From: Mycolicibacterium mucogenicum DSM 44124
GTDB taxonomy: Bacteria > Actinomycetota > Actinomycetes > Mycobacteriales > Mycobacteriaceae
NCBI RefSeq assembly: GCF_005670685.2
Contig: NZ_CP062008.1
Span: 5,084,001-5,148,000 of the forward strand
Direction: 5' to 3'
DNA length: 64,000 bases
Within the stretch, counting starts at the first letter, position 1, and each line of letters starts with the position of its first letter. Positions 1-9,779 of the stretch are shown one piece after another. The notes beneath the pieces are model-generated. The model saw only the letters and a program-made list of their open reading frames with translations, did no database searches and had not been told where the DNA came from. A program made the position numbers and the translations under genes.

Positions 1-1
1 C

Positions 2-577
2 ACCGAGGTACTCAACACGCTGCCGGGCGAACTGGCGCCGAAGGTGGCGTTGGCGGCCACCGCCGAACTGTCCGGATCGGAGGCCGAGCGGGCCTTCTAT
101 CAGACGGTGTGGAACACCGACAACGGCATCATCTCAGCCGGTTTCGGCCAGGCCCGGGTACAGGCGCTGGCCGGAGACCGCGAGGCCGCGGTGCACACCC
201 TCGACGAAGTTCCGGCCACCTCAAGGCATTTCACCACGGCACGACTGACCAGCGCCGTCACGCTGCTGTCGGCGCCGACCACCGCCGAGATCACCGAACG
301 CCAAATCCGTGATGCCGCACGGCGAGTGGAGGCGTTGCCGGAAACCGAACCGCGCGTGCTGCAGATCCGGACGCTGGTCCTCGGCACGGCTCTGGACTGG
401 CTGGCTGACCACACCGCCAGCACCAATCACATCCTCGGTTTCCCGTTCACCGAGCACGGTCTCCGGCTCGGCGTGGAGGCCTCCCTGCGCGGGCTGGCCC
501 GCGTGGCGCCGACCAAGGCGCACCGCTACGCACTCGTGGACCTGGCCAACAACGTGCGGCCGATCAGTACGTTCTAG
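2..577 (+). CDS. pknG: Serine/threonine protein kinase PknG, C-terminal part (5' end outside window)
   Basis: The frame is open from the first base, so this is the tail of a gene starting upstream; 191 residues are visible. The sequence is helical and alanine/leucine-rich, consistent with the tetratricopeptide domain that closes PknG, and it ends in VRPISTF, close to the PknG C-terminus as I remember it. PknG is a soluble kinase that senses amino-acid availability through GlnH/GlnX and controls 2-oxoglutarate metabolism through GarA. The kinase and rubredoxin domains lie outside the window. The convergent ackA-pta-fgd1 block is the neighbourhood expected in mycobacteria and supports the call. 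Confidence 0.88.
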   Translation, partial: TEVLNTLPGELAPKVALAATAELSGSEAERAFYQTVWNTDNGIISAGFGQARVQALAGDREAAVHTLDEVPATSRHFTTARLTSAVTLLSAPTTAEITERQIRDAARRVEALPETEPRVLQIRTLVLGTALDWLADHTASTNHILGFPFTEHGLRLGVEASLRGLARVAPTKAHRYALVDLANNVRPISTF

Positions 578-587
578 CGTGCGAGCG

Positions 588-609
588 GCGCGGCGGCGTG
601 TCGCCGCGC
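588..609 (+). terminator. GC-rich hairpin after pknG
   Basis: Eight-base arms GCGCGGCG and CGCCGCGC flank a six-base loop 10 bases after the pknG stop, in the convergent gap before the ctaG-like gene. There is no U-tract, as is usual for mycobacterial candidate terminators. It may serve pknG only. Confidence 0.4.
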
Positions 610-717
610 GGGTGCCGTCTGTCCTGCAACACATTCGAACTGGCGCCGTCAGCTTTCATTGACGGTCAGGGAAAGTTGACGGCTCTGGATCGAACATGCC
701 AAGAGAGGAGAGCCGGG

Positions 718-1563
718 TCAGCGATAGCGGTCCCGCAGCTGCGGATCGTTCTGCCACCAGAGGCCGCTCGACGGCGCCTCGAGTTCCGGCTCGGGAGCGT
801 CCAACTCGGCATCGACCTCCGCCGCCTTGCGCCGCTCGTCAGAACCCAAGGCGCGCATCAGCAGCAGGATGAACGGCACGCCCACGACGTCACCCAGAAT
901 CCACAGGATCCCGGCACCGTAGCTCTGGTCCTGGCGAATGCTCGGGCCGAACCCACGATGCAGCCCCGCGTAGTAGTCGTAGGCGATCACCGGGCCCAGC
1001 CACAGCACCAGCCCGAGGATGCCATCCCCGAGACCCTCGGCCACACTGATGCCGATGGACAACAGCGGCGGGTACCGCCGCGGCACCGGGTCGACCTGCA
1101 GGCGGGCATAGAAGTAGCCGAAACCGATACCCAGCAGGACAATTCGCGTCAGCGACGCGAGCGGGCCGGTCATCGAGGCGACGTACCACGGCGTCAGGTA
1201 CAGCAGCCATGGCGTCACCAGCATCAGCACGGAGGTCACCGGGGGTGACAGAAGTACGCGCGCGACAACGGAATTCAGCACGGGGTCGAGCGTTGCTCCC
1301 ATCAGCGAGACCGGCCGGCTCAGCGCGAGGAAGAACGGCACGAGGTACAGCAGGAACAGGACCTGCAGCGCGCGCACCCAGAACAGCAATGGCGCATATA
1401 GCGCGATGGCGCTGAGGGTGGCCACCGCCCAGACCGCGATGGCGATGCCGAAGCACCACCGCTGGGCCCGCGACATGCGTCGGCGCAGCCGCACCAGCGC
1501 ACCGATGCCGAGCAGCATCAGCACCACGGCTACGGGGTCGAACGTCCCGGTCAGTAAGGGCAC
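718..1563 (-). CDS. Cytochrome c oxidase assembly protein, CtaG/Caa3-type membrane protein
   Basis: A 281-residue polytopic membrane protein with about seven hydrophobic helices starting near residue 8 and a charged, Glu-rich cytoplasmic tail (about 245-281). The helix pattern and short motifs (LYLTPWY, WLGPVIAYDYY) match the caa3_CtaG family. By family knowledge it would help insert copper into cytochrome c oxidase. It lies 35 bases downstream of ackA on the same strand, so it may be the last gene of the fgd1-pta-ackA run, although its role has no obvious link to acetate metabolism. Assignment is by family resemblance only. Confidence 0.75.
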   Translation of the reverse strand: MPLLTGTFDPVAVVLMLLGIGALVRLRRRMSRAQRWCFGIAIAVWAVATLSAIALYAPLLFWVRALQVLFLLYLVPFFLALSRPVSLMGATLDPVLNSVVARVLLSPPVTSVLMLVTPWLLYLTPWYVASMTGPLASLTRIVLLGIGFGYFYARLQVDPVPRRYPPLLSIGISVAEGLGDGILGLVLWLGPVIAYDYYAGLHRGFGPSIRQDQSYGAGILWILGDVVGVPFILLLMRALGSDERRKAAEVDAELDAPEPELEAPSSGLWWQNDPQLRDRYR

Positions 1564-1598
1564 GAGCGCAAGCTACGCCCCCACCCTGGCAGGTTCCT

Positions 1599-2723
1599 TC
1601 AGTCCACCTGGCAGACGTCGACGCAGGCCCGCGCGATGGCCAGTTCTTCATTGGTGGGAATGACCAGCACACTCACCGGTGAGGTGTCGGTGGAGATCCG
1701 CCGGGCACCGCGGTTCGCGGAGAGGTTCCGCTCCTCGTCGACCTCGATGCCGAGCGCCAACAACCCGGCGAGCGCGTCGCGGCGGACGGCGGCGTCGTTC
1801 TCCCCCACACCTGCGGTGAAGGTGATGACGTCGGCTCCGCCCAGCAGCGCCAGGTATCCGCCGATGTACTTGCGCAGCCGGTGGATGTAGACGTCGTAGG
1901 CCAGCTGGGCCGCTTCGTCACCGTCATCCATGCGCTTGTGCAGCTCGCGGAAATCGGTGGCGCCGCCCAATCCCGATACGCCCGAGCGGCGGTTCAGCAG
2001 GACGTCGATGTCCTCGACCGACATCCCGGCGGCGCGTGACAGATACATGATGATGCCGGGGTCGACGTCGCCGGAGCGCGTCCCCATCACCAGACCCTCC
2101 ATCGGCGTCATCCCCATCGAGGTGTCGATGGGCCGGCCACCGGCGATCGCCGACGCCGACGCCCCGTTACCGAGATGCAGGACAATCTGATTCACCGATT
2201 CGAGGGGCAGGCCGAGGAACTGCGCGGCCTGCTCGCTGACGTACTGGTGTGACGTGCCGTGGAAGCCGTACCGGCGAATGTGCCACTTGTCGGCGACATC
2301 CCGGTCGATCGCATACTCGGCGGCCGCCGCGGGCAGGTTGTGAAAGAAGGCCGTGTCGAACACCGCGACATGCGGCACATCCGGCAGCAGCTTGCGGGCC
2401 GCGTTGATGCCCAGCAGTCCCGGCGGATTGTGCAGCGGCGCCAGCGGCGCGAGCTCTTCGAGTTCGGCGATCAGCTCGTCGCCGATCAGAGTCGGCCGGT
2501 AGAACCGCCGGCCACCATGCACGACGCGGTGACCGACACACGCGATCTCGCCGGCCGACACCCCGGCCGCACTCACCGCATCGAAGACCTCCTGCAGGGC
2601 CTTCGGGTAATCGTCCACCCGCTCGATGACGCCGTCGGCCAACGACTCGCCCGAAGCCGGTTGCACCAGGCGGTATTTCACCGACGACGAGCCGCAGTTG
2701 AGTACCAGTACCGGCCCGCTCAT
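1599..2723 (-). CDS. ackA: Acetate kinase
   Basis: 374 residues, close to the usual 380-400. Interconverts acetyl phosphate plus ADP with acetate plus ATP. Family motifs in order: N-terminal [55 protein letters not shown] and TAGVGEN. The ATG at 2723 overlaps the pta stop as ATGA, so the pair is translationally coupled, and it places NCGSSS at residue 9 as expected. A much longer open frame upstream is only the antisense-like continuation inside pta. Works with Pta in acetate overflow and assimilation. Confidence 0.95.
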   Translation of the reverse strand: MSGPVLVLNCGSSSVKYRLVQPASGESLADGVIERVDDYPKALQEVFDAVSAAGVSAGEIACVGHRVVHGGRRFYRPTLIGDELIAELEELAPLAPLHNPPGLLGINAARKLLPDVPHVAVFDTAFFHNLPAAAAEYAIDRDVADKWHIRRYGFHGTSHQYVSEQAAQFLGLPLESVNQIVLHLGNGASASAIAGGRPIDTSMGMTPMEGLVMGTRSGDVDPGIIMYLSRAAGMSVEDIDVLLNRRSGVSGLGGATDFRELHKRMDDGDEAAQLAYDVYIHRLRKYIGGYLALLGGADVITFTAGVGENDAAVRRDALAGLLALGIEVDEERNLSANRGARRISTDTSPVSVLVIPTNEELAIARACVDVCQVD

Positions 2724-4789
2724 TTCGCTCCTTGAGCCTGAATCGCCGTGATGGCAACGGTATTGACGATGTCCTCGACGAGGGCGCCGCGGGACAGATC
2801 GTTCACCGGCTTGTTGAGCCCTTGCAGGACCGGGCCGATCGCGATGGCCCCGGCGCTGCGCTGCACGGCCTTGTAGGTGTTGTTGCCGGTGTTCAGGTCC
2901 GGGAAGATCAGCACTGTCGCACGGCCGGCGACCGGCGAATCCGGCATCTTGGTCGCGGCCACCGACGGCTCGACCGCGGCGTCGTACTGGATGGGCCCTT
3001 CGACCAACAGCTCCGGCGCCCGCTTGCGGACCAATTCCGTTGCCGCCCTGACCTTGTCGACGTCGGCGCCCGTCCCTGAATCGCCCGTCGAGTAGGACAG
3101 CATGGCCACGCGCGGCTCGATGCCGAACTGCGCGGCGGTCTGCGCCGAGCTGATCGCGATGTCGGCCAGCTGCTCGGACGTCGGGTCCGGCACGATGGCG
3201 CAGTCGCCGTAGGCCAGGACCCGGTCCGCCAGGCACATCAGGAAGATGCTCGACACCGTCGAGATGTCGGGTGCGGTGCGGATGATCTCGAATGCCGGGC
3301 GGACGGTGTGCGCTGTGGTGTGCGCGGCACCGGACACCATGCCGTCGACCATGTTGTTGTGCACCAGCATGGTGCCGAAATACGAGACGTCGTGGATGAT
3401 CTCGCGGGCCTGCTCGAGGGTCACGCCCTTCTTCTTACGCAGTTCGGCGTACTGCGCCGCGAACTGGTCGCACAGCTCGCTGGTGCGCGGATCGAGCACC
3501 ACGGCGGCCGACAGGTCCAGGCCCAGCTCGGCAGCCCGCGCCCGCACCGCCGACTCGTCGCCGAGGATCGTGAGATCGGCGACCGAACGGGCGAGCAGCC
3601 GGCTCGCCGCGCGCAGAATCCGGTCATCGTCGCCTTCGGGCAGCACGATGCGGCGGCGGTCCGCGCGGGCCCGGTCCTGCAGCTGGTGCGTGAACATCTG
3701 CGGTGTGACGACCGACGGGATCGGAACTGCCAGCTGGGCAAGCAGATCCGCGACGTCGACGTGCTCGTCCATCAAGGCCAGCGCGGTGTCGACCTTGCGC
3801 AGCGACGTCGCCGTCACCCGGCCCTTCGCCGTCGACGCGGCGCGGGCGGTGTCATAGGTGCCCAGATCGGTGGCCACGATGGGCAGGCGCAGGCCAAGGC
3901 CCGCAACCAGTTTGGCGATCGACGGATGCAGCGGCAGGCCACCGTTGAGGATGAGGCAGGAGATCGACGGAAAACCTTCCGCCGCATGCGCGCTGGCGAT
4001 GGCCAGAACCACATCGGAGCGGTCGCCCGGCGTGATGACGGCCATGGACTCCCGCAGCCGCTCCAGACAGTGTTCGGCCGTCATCCCGGCGACCATCATC
4101 CCCATGACCTCGCGGGTCAGCAGTTCCTCGTCACCGCTGATCAACGTGCCCTGCACCGCGTCGCGCAGCTCCGCCACCGTCGGTGCCGCCAGCAGCGGCT
4201 CCTCCGGCAGCACATAGCTTTTCGGCGTGAAGCGCTGCAGCGCGGTGGCGACGTCGGCGAGTTCGTCAGGGGCGCACCGGTTGGCGACCACCGCGGCGGT
4301 GTGGGCGTGCTGGGCCGCGAGCTCGGCCAGGCACAGCTCGACCACGTGGGCCACCTCGGCGGGTGTGCGATCAGCGGCGCGCACCGAGAGCAACACGGGC
4401 GCACCGAGATTCACGGCGATGCGGGCGTTCATCGACAGCTCGCTGGGCGAGGCGACGTCGGTGTAGTCGCTGCCGACGATCACCACCGCTCCGCACTTGT
4501 CCGCGACGCGGTGGTAGCGATCGACGATGTCGGCGATCGCCGCATCGGGGTCGTCGTGCAACTGCTGGTAGGTGACGCCGGCACAGTCGTCGTACTCCAA
4601 GCCTGCGGTGCTGTGTGCGAGCAACAGGTCCAGGATGTAGTCGCGGTCGGACCCCGCGCGCACGATCGGGCGGAAGACCCCGACATTGGCGACCGTGGCC
4701 GCCAGTCGGTGCAACAGCCCTAGCGCGATGGTCGACTTGCCGGTGTCGCCTTCGGGTGAGGCGATGTAGATCGCGGTGGCGTCTGGCAC
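2720..4789 (-). CDS. pta: Phosphate acetyltransferase, long form
   Basis: 689 residues, the long three-part form. The N-terminal P-loop-like domain carries [10 protein letters not shown] (about 11-20), a central DRTGG-like region follows, and the C-terminal catalytic PTA_PTB domain has [42 protein letters not shown] and [16 protein letters not shown]. Converts acetyl-CoA and phosphate to acetyl phosphate. Start is the GTG at 4789, 29 bases after the fgd1 stop; the stop overlaps the ackA start. The gene probably shares a transcript with fgd1 and ackA. Confidence 0.95.
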   Translation of the reverse strand: MPDATAIYIASPEGDTGKSTIALGLLHRLAATVANVGVFRPIVRAGSDRDYILDLLLAHSTAGLEYDDCAGVTYQQLHDDPDAAIADIVDRYHRVADKCGAVVIVGSDYTDVASPSELSMNARIAVNLGAPVLLSVRAADRTPAEVAHVVELCLAELAAQHAHTAAVVANRCAPDELADVATALQRFTPKSYVLPEEPLLAAPTVAELRDAVQGTLISGDEELLTREVMGMMVAGMTAEHCLERLRESMAVITPGDRSDVVLAIASAHAAEGFPSISCLILNGGLPLHPSIAKLVAGLGLRLPIVATDLGTYDTARAASTAKGRVTATSLRKVDTALALMDEHVDVADLLAQLAVPIPSVVTPQMFTHQLQDRARADRRRIVLPEGDDDRILRAASRLLARSVADLTILGDESAVRARAAELGLDLSAAVVLDPRTSELCDQFAAQYAELRKKKGVTLEQAREIIHDVSYFGTMLVHNNMVDGMVSGAAHTTAHTVRPAFEIIRTAPDISTVSSIFLMCLADRVLAYGDCAIVPDPTSEQLADIAISSAQTAAQFGIEPRVAMLSYSTGDSGTGADVDKVRAATELVRKRAPELLVEGPIQYDAAVEPSVAATKMPDSPVAGRATVLIFPDLNTGNNTYKAVQRSAGAIAIGPVLQGLNKPVNDLSRGALVEDIVNTVAITAIQAQGAK

Positions 4790-4818
4790 TGCGTCAGCCT
4801 ATCGAGCCCGGCCGCGCG

Positions 4819-5829
4819 TCAGCCGAGTTTGCGGAGGCGCGGCTCCAGGTCTGTCTTGAACAGCTCCAGGAAGCGGCGCTGGTCCTGCCGCGGGTCGTGG
4901 AACACCAGGTGGTTCAGGCCCCAGTCGACGTACTGCTTGACCTTCTCGACGGCTTCGTCCGGGTCGGAGGCCACGATCCAGCGCTTGGCGACCTGCTCGA
5001 TGGGCAGCGCATCGGCGGCCGCTTCCATCTCGATGGGGTCGTCGATGGAGTGCTTCTGCTCGGCGGTCAGCGACAGCGGCGCCCAGAACCGGGTGTTCTC
5101 GAGAGCCAGTTCGGGATCCGGGTCGTACGAGATCTTGATCTCGATCATCCGGTCGACGTCGTCGGGGTTCTTGCCCGCAGCCTCGGCACCCTCGCGCATG
5201 GCGGGGATGAGCTTGTCCTTGTACAGCTCCTCGCCCTTGCCCGAGGTGCAGATGAAGCCGTCGCCGGCGCGGCCGGCGTACTTCGCCACCTGCGGCCCGC
5301 CCGCGGCGATGTAGATCGGGATACCGCCCTCGGGCACGTCGTAGATCGAGGCGCCCTTGGTCTTGTAGTACTCGCCCTCGAAGTCGACGCGGTCGCCGAG
5401 CCACAGCTCACGCATCAGGCGCACCGACTCACGCAGCCGCGCGTAGCGCTCCTTGAATTCGGGCCATTCGCCTTCGTAGCCGGTGGCGATCTCGTTGAGC
5501 GCCTCACCGGTGCCGATACCCAGGAAGATCCGGTCCGGGTACAGGCAGCCCATGGTCGCGAACGCCTGCGCGATGACGGCCGGGTTGTAGCGGAACGTCG
5601 GGGTCAGGACCGAGGTGCCCAGGATCAGCCGCTCGGTGCGCTCGCCGACCGCGGTCATCCAGGCCAGGGAGAACGGGGCGTGGCCGCCGGTGTGACGCCA
5701 GGGCTGGAAGTGGTCGCTGACGGTGGCGCTGTCCATGCCCGCCGCCTCGGCGGCGACCGCCAGCTCGACGAGTTCACGCGGCGCGAACTGCTCCGCCGAC
5801 GCCTTGTATCCCAGTCTGAGTTCAGCCAT
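4819..5829 (-). CDS. fgd1: F420-dependent glucose-6-phosphate dehydrogenase
   Basis: 336 residues, the same length as I recall for M. tuberculosis FGD1. It is a luciferase-like TIM barrel that oxidises glucose 6-phosphate to 6-phosphogluconolactone while reducing coenzyme F420, supplying F420H2 to many reductases. Visible family segments include the N-terminal [34 protein letters not shown] and the C-terminal [17 protein letters not shown]. The ATG at 5829 is chosen over an upstream in-frame start because the protein then begins exactly as the family does. First gene of the minus-strand pta-ackA run and divergent from the MBL-fold gene, with 87 bases between them. Confidence 0.96.
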   Translation of the reverse strand: MAELRLGYKASAEQFAPRELVELAVAAEAAGMDSATVSDHFQPWRHTGGHAPFSLAWMTAVGERTERLILGTSVLTPTFRYNPAVIAQAFATMGCLYPDRIFLGIGTGEALNEIATGYEGEWPEFKERYARLRESVRLMRELWLGDRVDFEGEYYKTKGASIYDVPEGGIPIYIAAGGPQVAKYAGRAGDGFICTSGKGEELYKDKLIPAMREGAEAAGKNPDDVDRMIEIKISYDPDPELALENTRFWAPLSLTAEQKHSIDDPIEMEAAADALPIEQVAKRWIVASDPDEAVEKVKQYVDWGLNHLVFHDPRQDQRRFLELFKTDLEPRLRKLG

Positions 5830-5904
5830 GAGTCCCGTTCCTGTTCGTCGCCTCTGCCGCGGCCCTTTTGCTCCTCGCGGGCGCAATTCCATTTCTACTC
5901 TGCC

Positions 5905-5910
5905 TACACT
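5905..5910 (+). promoter_or_regulatory. Candidate -10 element for a leaderless MBL-fold mRNA
   Basis: TACACT ends six bases before the ATG at 5917, which puts the predicted transcription start at or next to the start codon. No good -35 hexamer is seen. Leaderless transcripts are common in mycobacteria. Confidence 0.4.
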
Positions 5911-5916
5911 CGCGTC

Positions 5917-6654
5917 ATGGCGGCAGCCCTGAGCGCGATCTCCGACAATGTCCACTTCGCCCAGACCGACCTCGTGAACTGGACGCTCGTCAGCGACGAC
6001 AGCGGGGTGATCCTGATCGACGCGGGATTTCCCGGCCAGCGCGACGACGTCCTGCGTTCACTGCGCGACCTGGGCTTCGAGGCCGGCGATGTCCGGGCGA
6101 TCCTGCTCACCCACGCGCACGTGGACCACCTCGGCGCGGCCATCTGGTTCGCAAAAACCCATGGCACGCCGGTGTTCTGCCACGGTGCCGAGGTCGGCCA
6201 CGCCAAACGCGAGTATCTGGAACAGGTTTCACCGGCCGACCTGCTGACGCGGGCCTGGAACCCGCGGTACCTGGCGTGGTCGATGCACATCGTCGGCAAG
6301 GGCGCGCTGGTGCGCGAGGGCATCCCGACCGCGCAGGCCCTCACCGAGGACGTCGCGGTGACGCTGCCGGGCAGCCCGCAGGTGATCCCGAGCCCGGGGC
6401 ACACCGGCGGGCACTGCTCGTACGTGTTCGGCGACGTGCTGGTCGCCGGCGACGCCGTGGTCACCGGTCACCCGCTCATCACCAAGGGCGGCCCGCAGCT
6501 GCTGCCGCAGATGTTCAATCACGATCAGGCGGCGTGCGAACGCAGCCTGTCCGCGCTCGGCCTGCTCGATACCCAGGTGCTGCTGCCCGGCCACGGGCCG
6601 GCGTGGCGGGGCCCGGTGCGCGAGGCGGCTGAACTGGCGTTGCAGCAACGCTGA
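5917..6654 (+). CDS. Metallo-beta-lactamase-fold hydrolase (Rv0406c-like)
   Basis: 245 residues. The MBL-fold zinc motif is THAHVDHLG, followed by [11 protein letters not shown] (metal His), VAGDAVVTG (bridging Asp) and LLPGHGPAW (last His), so both zinc sites look complete. It is probably a cytoplasmic hydrolase of the glyoxalase-II-like group; the substrate is unknown. The ATG at 5917 suits a leaderless transcript. Its position divergent from fgd1 matches Rv0406c in M. tuberculosis (from memory). Confidence 0.85.
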   Translation: MAAALSAISDNVHFAQTDLVNWTLVSDDSGVILIDAGFPGQRDDVLRSLRDLGFEAGDVRAILLTHAHVDHLGAAIWFAKTHGTPVFCHGAEVGHAKREYLEQVSPADLLTRAWNPRYLAWSMHIVGKGALVREGIPTAQALTEDVAVTLPGSPQVIPSPGHTGGHCSYVFGDVLVAGDAVVTGHPLITKGGPQLLPQMFNHDQAACERSLSALGLLDTQVLLPGHGPAWRGPVREAAELALQQR

Positions 6655-6666
6655 CACCCGCCGGCG

Positions 6667-6984
6667 TCAGACGCCGTGTTTGACCAGTTCCAGGAACAGT
6701 ACGAACAGCCCGGCCAGGAGCAGTCCGCCGGCTAAGACGACGGCGGGCAGGAAGAGCATGTGATCGAGCTCTTCGTCGTCAAAGGTGTTGTTGCCCTGGG
6801 CATCACGGTTGATGGGACCGTAGAACACCTTGCCGAAAGTGGACCAGCGCACCGCGCGTGCGCGCCGGCGATGCGGGCTATCCTGGGGCGTCTTGGCGAC
6901 GTACGTGCGCGCCGCCATACCGGCCCCCAACACCAGCACGGCGGCGATCAGCAGCAGACACCCGACGGTCCAACCGGTGAGCAC
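6667..6984 (-). CDS. Small two-helix membrane protein, unknown function
   Basis: 105 residues. An N-terminal hydrophobic helix (about 5-26) and a C-terminal helix (about 78-100) flank a charged middle containing RWSTFGKVFYGPINRD and an acidic DDEELDHM stretch. Starts at the GTG at 6984. Not recognised as a named family, but composition and hydrophobic pattern support a real membrane protein. It lies 12 bases from the end of the convergent MBL gene and 61 bases downstream of the flavin monooxygenase. Confidence 0.6.
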   Translation of the reverse strand: MLTGWTVGCLLLIAAVLVLGAGMAARTYVAKTPQDSPHRRRARAVRWSTFGKVFYGPINRDAQGNNTFDDEELDHMLFLPAVVLAGGLLLAGLFVLFLELVKHGV

Positions 6985-7045
6985 AAATCAAGCGTATCCA
7001 CCTGATCGCCGGCGTGACCTGGATTCTGCAGCCTCTGGTGAGCCG

Positions 7046-8248
7046 CTAGTGGATGTCCGGGGTCCGCACGTGCTCGGGACGGAAACCGCGGCCGACCAGC
7101 AGCGGCGGAATGTATTGCAGCGGGCCCTTTCCCACGAACGACGGCACCTTGATCGGTGACAGGTCACCGGCCAGGTTGGGTTCGATGAACTGGTCCTGCG
7201 CCAGCACCTGGCCGGCCTGGATGATGCGGGTCGGCAACTCGCGGCGGCGTTGCACCTTGGCCAGGTCGGAGTCGGCGAGCAGGCCGTTACGCAGTGGGCC
7301 GCACAGGATGTTGGCGGCGGCGACGGCGTCGGCCACCGCCAGGTTGATGCCGACGCCGCCGGCCGGCGACATCGCGTGCGCGGCGTCACCGATGCACAGG
7401 AGCCCCGGCCGCCACCAGGTCTTGAGCCGGTCCACGCGGACGTCGAGGTGGCTGGTGTCGTCCCAGGACTTCAGGTCCTCGACGTGCTCACGCAGTTGCG
7501 GCCGCACCGACACCAGCCGGGCCTTGAAGTCGTCGAGCGAGCCGCCCTGCGGATTGGTGCCCTTCGGCATGAGGTACGCGACCTGCCAGTAGTCGCCGCG
7601 ATAGATCATCGCCATCAGCAGACCCTTGCGGATGACGCCGAACAGTTCCTGCGGATCACCCGGGCGCCAGCCCAGCCGGAACCACAGCACGTCCATGGGG
7701 CTGTGCGCGCTCGCCATGGCGAGCCCGGATGCCGCGCGCACCGCGGACTTGCGGCCGTCGGCGGCCACCACCAGATCGGCGCGCACCTCCAATTCGGGCG
7801 TGCGCACTCCGGCGACGCGGCCGTCCTCGATGATCAGGTCGGTCACCTCGGCGTTGCGGATCAGCGTGAATTCCGGGTAGGCGGAAGCCTTTTCCGCGAG
7901 GAAGTCCAGGAAATCCCACTGCGGCATGAGCGCGATGTAGGGCTCGGGGAACCGCAGCACCTTCAGCGCACCGAAACTGCCGAAGGTCCGCAGGGTACCG
8001 TCGGCGTCCATGCAGACGCGGGTGATCTTGGTGTGCGGCAGCTTCAGGAACTCGTCGATGAATCCCAACTCGTGCATGACGCGCAGCGTGGTGGGGTGGA
8101 CGGTGTCGCCGCGAAAGTCGCGGAGGAAGTCGTTGTGCTTCTCCAGCACGACGACGTCGATCCCGGCGCGGGCCAGCAGTAGTGCGTGCACCAGACCCGC
8201 GGGTCCACCACCGGCTACACAAACCTGAGTCCGCAGCACGCGCGTCAT
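7046..8248 (-). CDS. FAD-dependent monooxygenase (UbiH/PHBH class)
   Basis: 400 residues with the three class-A flavoprotein hydroxylase fingerprints: N-terminal dinucleotide-binding GGGPAGL (about 13-19) with the acidic strand-end VVLEK, the middle DG motif VVAADGRKSAVRAASG, and the C-terminal GD motif CIGDAAHAMSPAGGVGIN. Enzymes of this group hydroxylate aromatic or other cyclic compounds using NAD(P)H and O2. The substrate cannot be read from sequence. It is divergent from an SDR gene across a 75-base gap carrying a strong palindrome, so the two may form one regulated module. Confidence 0.82.
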   Translation of the reverse strand: MTRVLRTQVCVAGGGPAGLVHALLLARAGIDVVVLEKHNDFLRDFRGDTVHPTTLRVMHELGFIDEFLKLPHTKITRVCMDADGTLRTFGSFGALKVLRFPEPYIALMPQWDFLDFLAEKASAYPEFTLIRNAEVTDLIIEDGRVAGVRTPELEVRADLVVAADGRKSAVRAASGLAMASAHSPMDVLWFRLGWRPGDPQELFGVIRKGLLMAMIYRGDYWQVAYLMPKGTNPQGGSLDDFKARLVSVRPQLREHVEDLKSWDDTSHLDVRVDRLKTWWRPGLLCIGDAAHAMSPAGGVGINLAVADAVAAANILCGPLRNGLLADSDLAKVQRRRELPTRIIQAGQVLAQDQFIEPNLAGDLSPIKVPSFVGKGPLQYIPPLLVGRGFRPEHVRTPDIH

Positions 8249-8295
8249 GCCCCGACACTAGCCCGCCGAGATGGCCGAATCAGGGCTTCATTTCA

Positions 8296-8317
8296 AAACT
8301 TGACACGTGTAAAGTTT
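8296..8317. promoter_or_regulatory. 22-bp near-perfect palindromic operator between monooxygenase and SDR
   Basis: The 11-base arms differ at one position and centre on ACACGTGT (8303-8310). TTGACA at 8300-8305 sits inside the palindrome, as if repressor binding would cover a -35 box. The site ends 6 bases before the SDR ATG at 8324. Size and symmetry suit a TetR-type dimer; no regulator gene is adjacent. Confidence 0.6.
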
Positions 8318-8323
8318 GCGGCC

Positions 8324-9178
8324 ATGGACAACATCCGAGGCAAGACCATCGCGATCACCGGGGCCGCACGAGGTATCGGCTATGCCACCGCCAAGGCCCT
8401 TCTCGCCCGCGGCGCGCGCGTCGTCATCGGCGACCGGGACGTCGCAGTACTCGAGTCGGCCGTCTCTGAGCTGGTCAAACTGGGCCCGGCCACGGGATAC
8501 CCGCTCGACGTCACCGACCGCGAATCCTTCGAGGTGTTCCTGGACAAGGCCCGCAGCGACGGCGCCGGCCACCTCGACGTCCTGATCAACAACGCCGGCG
8601 TCATGCCCATCGGCCCGTTCCTCGACGAGACCGAGCAGTCCATCCGATCGGCGATGGAAGTCAATCTGTACGGCGTCCTCACCGGGTGCCAGCTGGCGCT
8701 GCCCGAGATGGTCGCGCGCCGGCGCGGTCACATCATCAACATCGCGTCGCTGTCCGGCCTCATCCCGTTGCCGGGGCAGGTCGTCTACAACGCGACCAAG
8801 TTCGGCGTCGTCGGATTGACCACCGCGCTGGCCGACGAGGTCGCCCCGCACGGCGTCGAGGTGTCGGTGGTCATGCCGCCGTTCACCCGGACCGAACTCA
8901 TCTCGGGCACGTCCGAGACCATGGCGGTCAAGCCCGTCGAACCCGAGGAGATCGCCGCGGCGATCGTCAAGACCCTGGACAAGCCCAAGACGCACGTCTC
9001 GGTGCCGGCCGCACTCCGATTCACCGCCCAGGCCGCGCAGCTGCTCGGCCCGCGCGGCCGGCGCTGGATGAACAAGAAGCTCGGTCTCGACACCGTCTTC
9101 ATGACATTCGACGCCGCCAAGCGGCAGAGCTACACCGAACGCGCGCACGCCGCGCAGGGTGTCATCGAGAAAGACTGA
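8324..9178 (+). CDS. Short-chain dehydrogenase/reductase
   Basis: 284 residues of classical SDR type. Cofactor motif TGAARGIG (12-19), DVT after the third strand, INNAG, the catalytic Ser region IASLSG, and YNATK for the catalytic Tyr/Lys. A C-terminal tail of about 60 residues, rich in charged residues, follows the core and may help membrane or partner binding. The acidic or basic residue choosing NAD or NADP is not clear to me. Start is the ATG at 8324; longer in-frame extensions run into the palindromic operator and are unlikely. Substrate unknown. Confidence 0.85.
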   Translation: MDNIRGKTIAITGAARGIGYATAKALLARGARVVIGDRDVAVLESAVSELVKLGPATGYPLDVTDRESFEVFLDKARSDGAGHLDVLINNAGVMPIGPFLDETEQSIRSAMEVNLYGVLTGCQLALPEMVARRRGHIINIASLSGLIPLPGQVVYNATKFGVVGLTTALADEVAPHGVEVSVVMPPFTRTELISGTSETMAVKPVEPEEIAAAIVKTLDKPKTHVSVPAALRFTAQAAQLLGPRGRRWMNKKLGLDTVFMTFDAAKRQSYTERAHAAQGVIEKD

Positions 9179-9184
9179 CCACAC

Positions 9185-9247
9185 CGCCGAGAGTGAGGTT
9201 GTGCGCCAATACCCTTGCGGTATTGACACATAACCTGACTTTCGACG
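9185..9247. repeat. 63-base imperfect palindrome (long stem-loop) after the SDR
   Basis: 31-base arms centre on position 9216. The inner stem CAATACC/GGTATTG with loop CTTGC is perfect; the outer stem has a few mismatches and two wobble pairs. It starts 7 bases after the SDR stop. The outer motif CGAGAGTG recurs in the hairpin at 23340-23398, so it may belong to a dispersed intergenic family or act as a terminator. Confidence 0.6.
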
Positions 9248-9344
9248 TGCGCTGACGCATCCTGGGGCCACGGGGGCCAGGCTCGCCGGAACGAATTCTG
9301 CGAACGTGGTGCTCACGGAGCAGAACCCTGCGAGAGGAGCAGTC

Positions 9345-9776
9345 ATGACAGAAACCACCGCACCCGCGCCGGCACTCAGCCTGGCGGAGCTGAACAACGG
9401 CGGCCCGTTCCTCGCCGCCGCCGGCCTGCACGTGACCGAGGCGACGGGCCAACTCGTCGTCGGCACCATCGAGCTGGGCCCCGAGCACCACACGCCGTGG
9501 GGCGTCGTGCACGGCGGCGTCTACACGACCGCGGTGGAATCCGCGGCCAGCATCGGCGCCAGCGCCGCAGTGGCCGATCGCGGCCAGTTCGCGGTCGGGG
9601 TGCACAACAGCACAGACTTCGTCCGCTCCGCCACCGGCGGCACCGCCACGGTGCGCGCCGTCCCGGTACAACAGGGCCGCAGCCAGCAGCTGTGGGACGT
9701 GACGATCACCGACGCGAACGGCAGCCTCCTCGCGCGCGGCAGCCTGCGCCTGCACAACCTCGACCTGCGCCGCTGA
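9345..9776 (+). CDS. PaaI-type hotdog thioesterase
   Basis: 143 residues with the hotdog-fold signature around TPWGVVHGGVYTTAVESAAS: the HGG turn followed by the long helix. It would hydrolyse acyl-CoA thioesters, often aromatic or phenylacetyl-CoA types. A strong GAGAGGAG ribosome site precedes the ATG at 9345 and fixes the start. A long stem-loop separates it from the upstream SDR. Its stop lies 3 bases from the convergent XRE regulator. Confidence 0.8.
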   Translation: MTETTAPAPALSLAELNNGGPFLAAAGLHVTEATGQLVVGTIELGPEHHTPWGVVHGGVYTTAVESAASIGASAAVADRGQFAVGVHNSTDFVRSATGGTATVRAVPVQQGRSQQLWDVTITDANGSLLARGSLRLHNLDLRR

Positions 9777-9779
9777 GAC

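Noticed and set aside
598..1248. Plus-strand open frame opposite the ctaG-like gene
   Set aside because: Antisense shadow; the minus-strand frame has clear membrane helices.
4615..5916. N-terminal extension of the MBL gene at 5917
   Set aside because: It runs antisense through pta and fgd1 and has shadow composition; the family start is at 5917.
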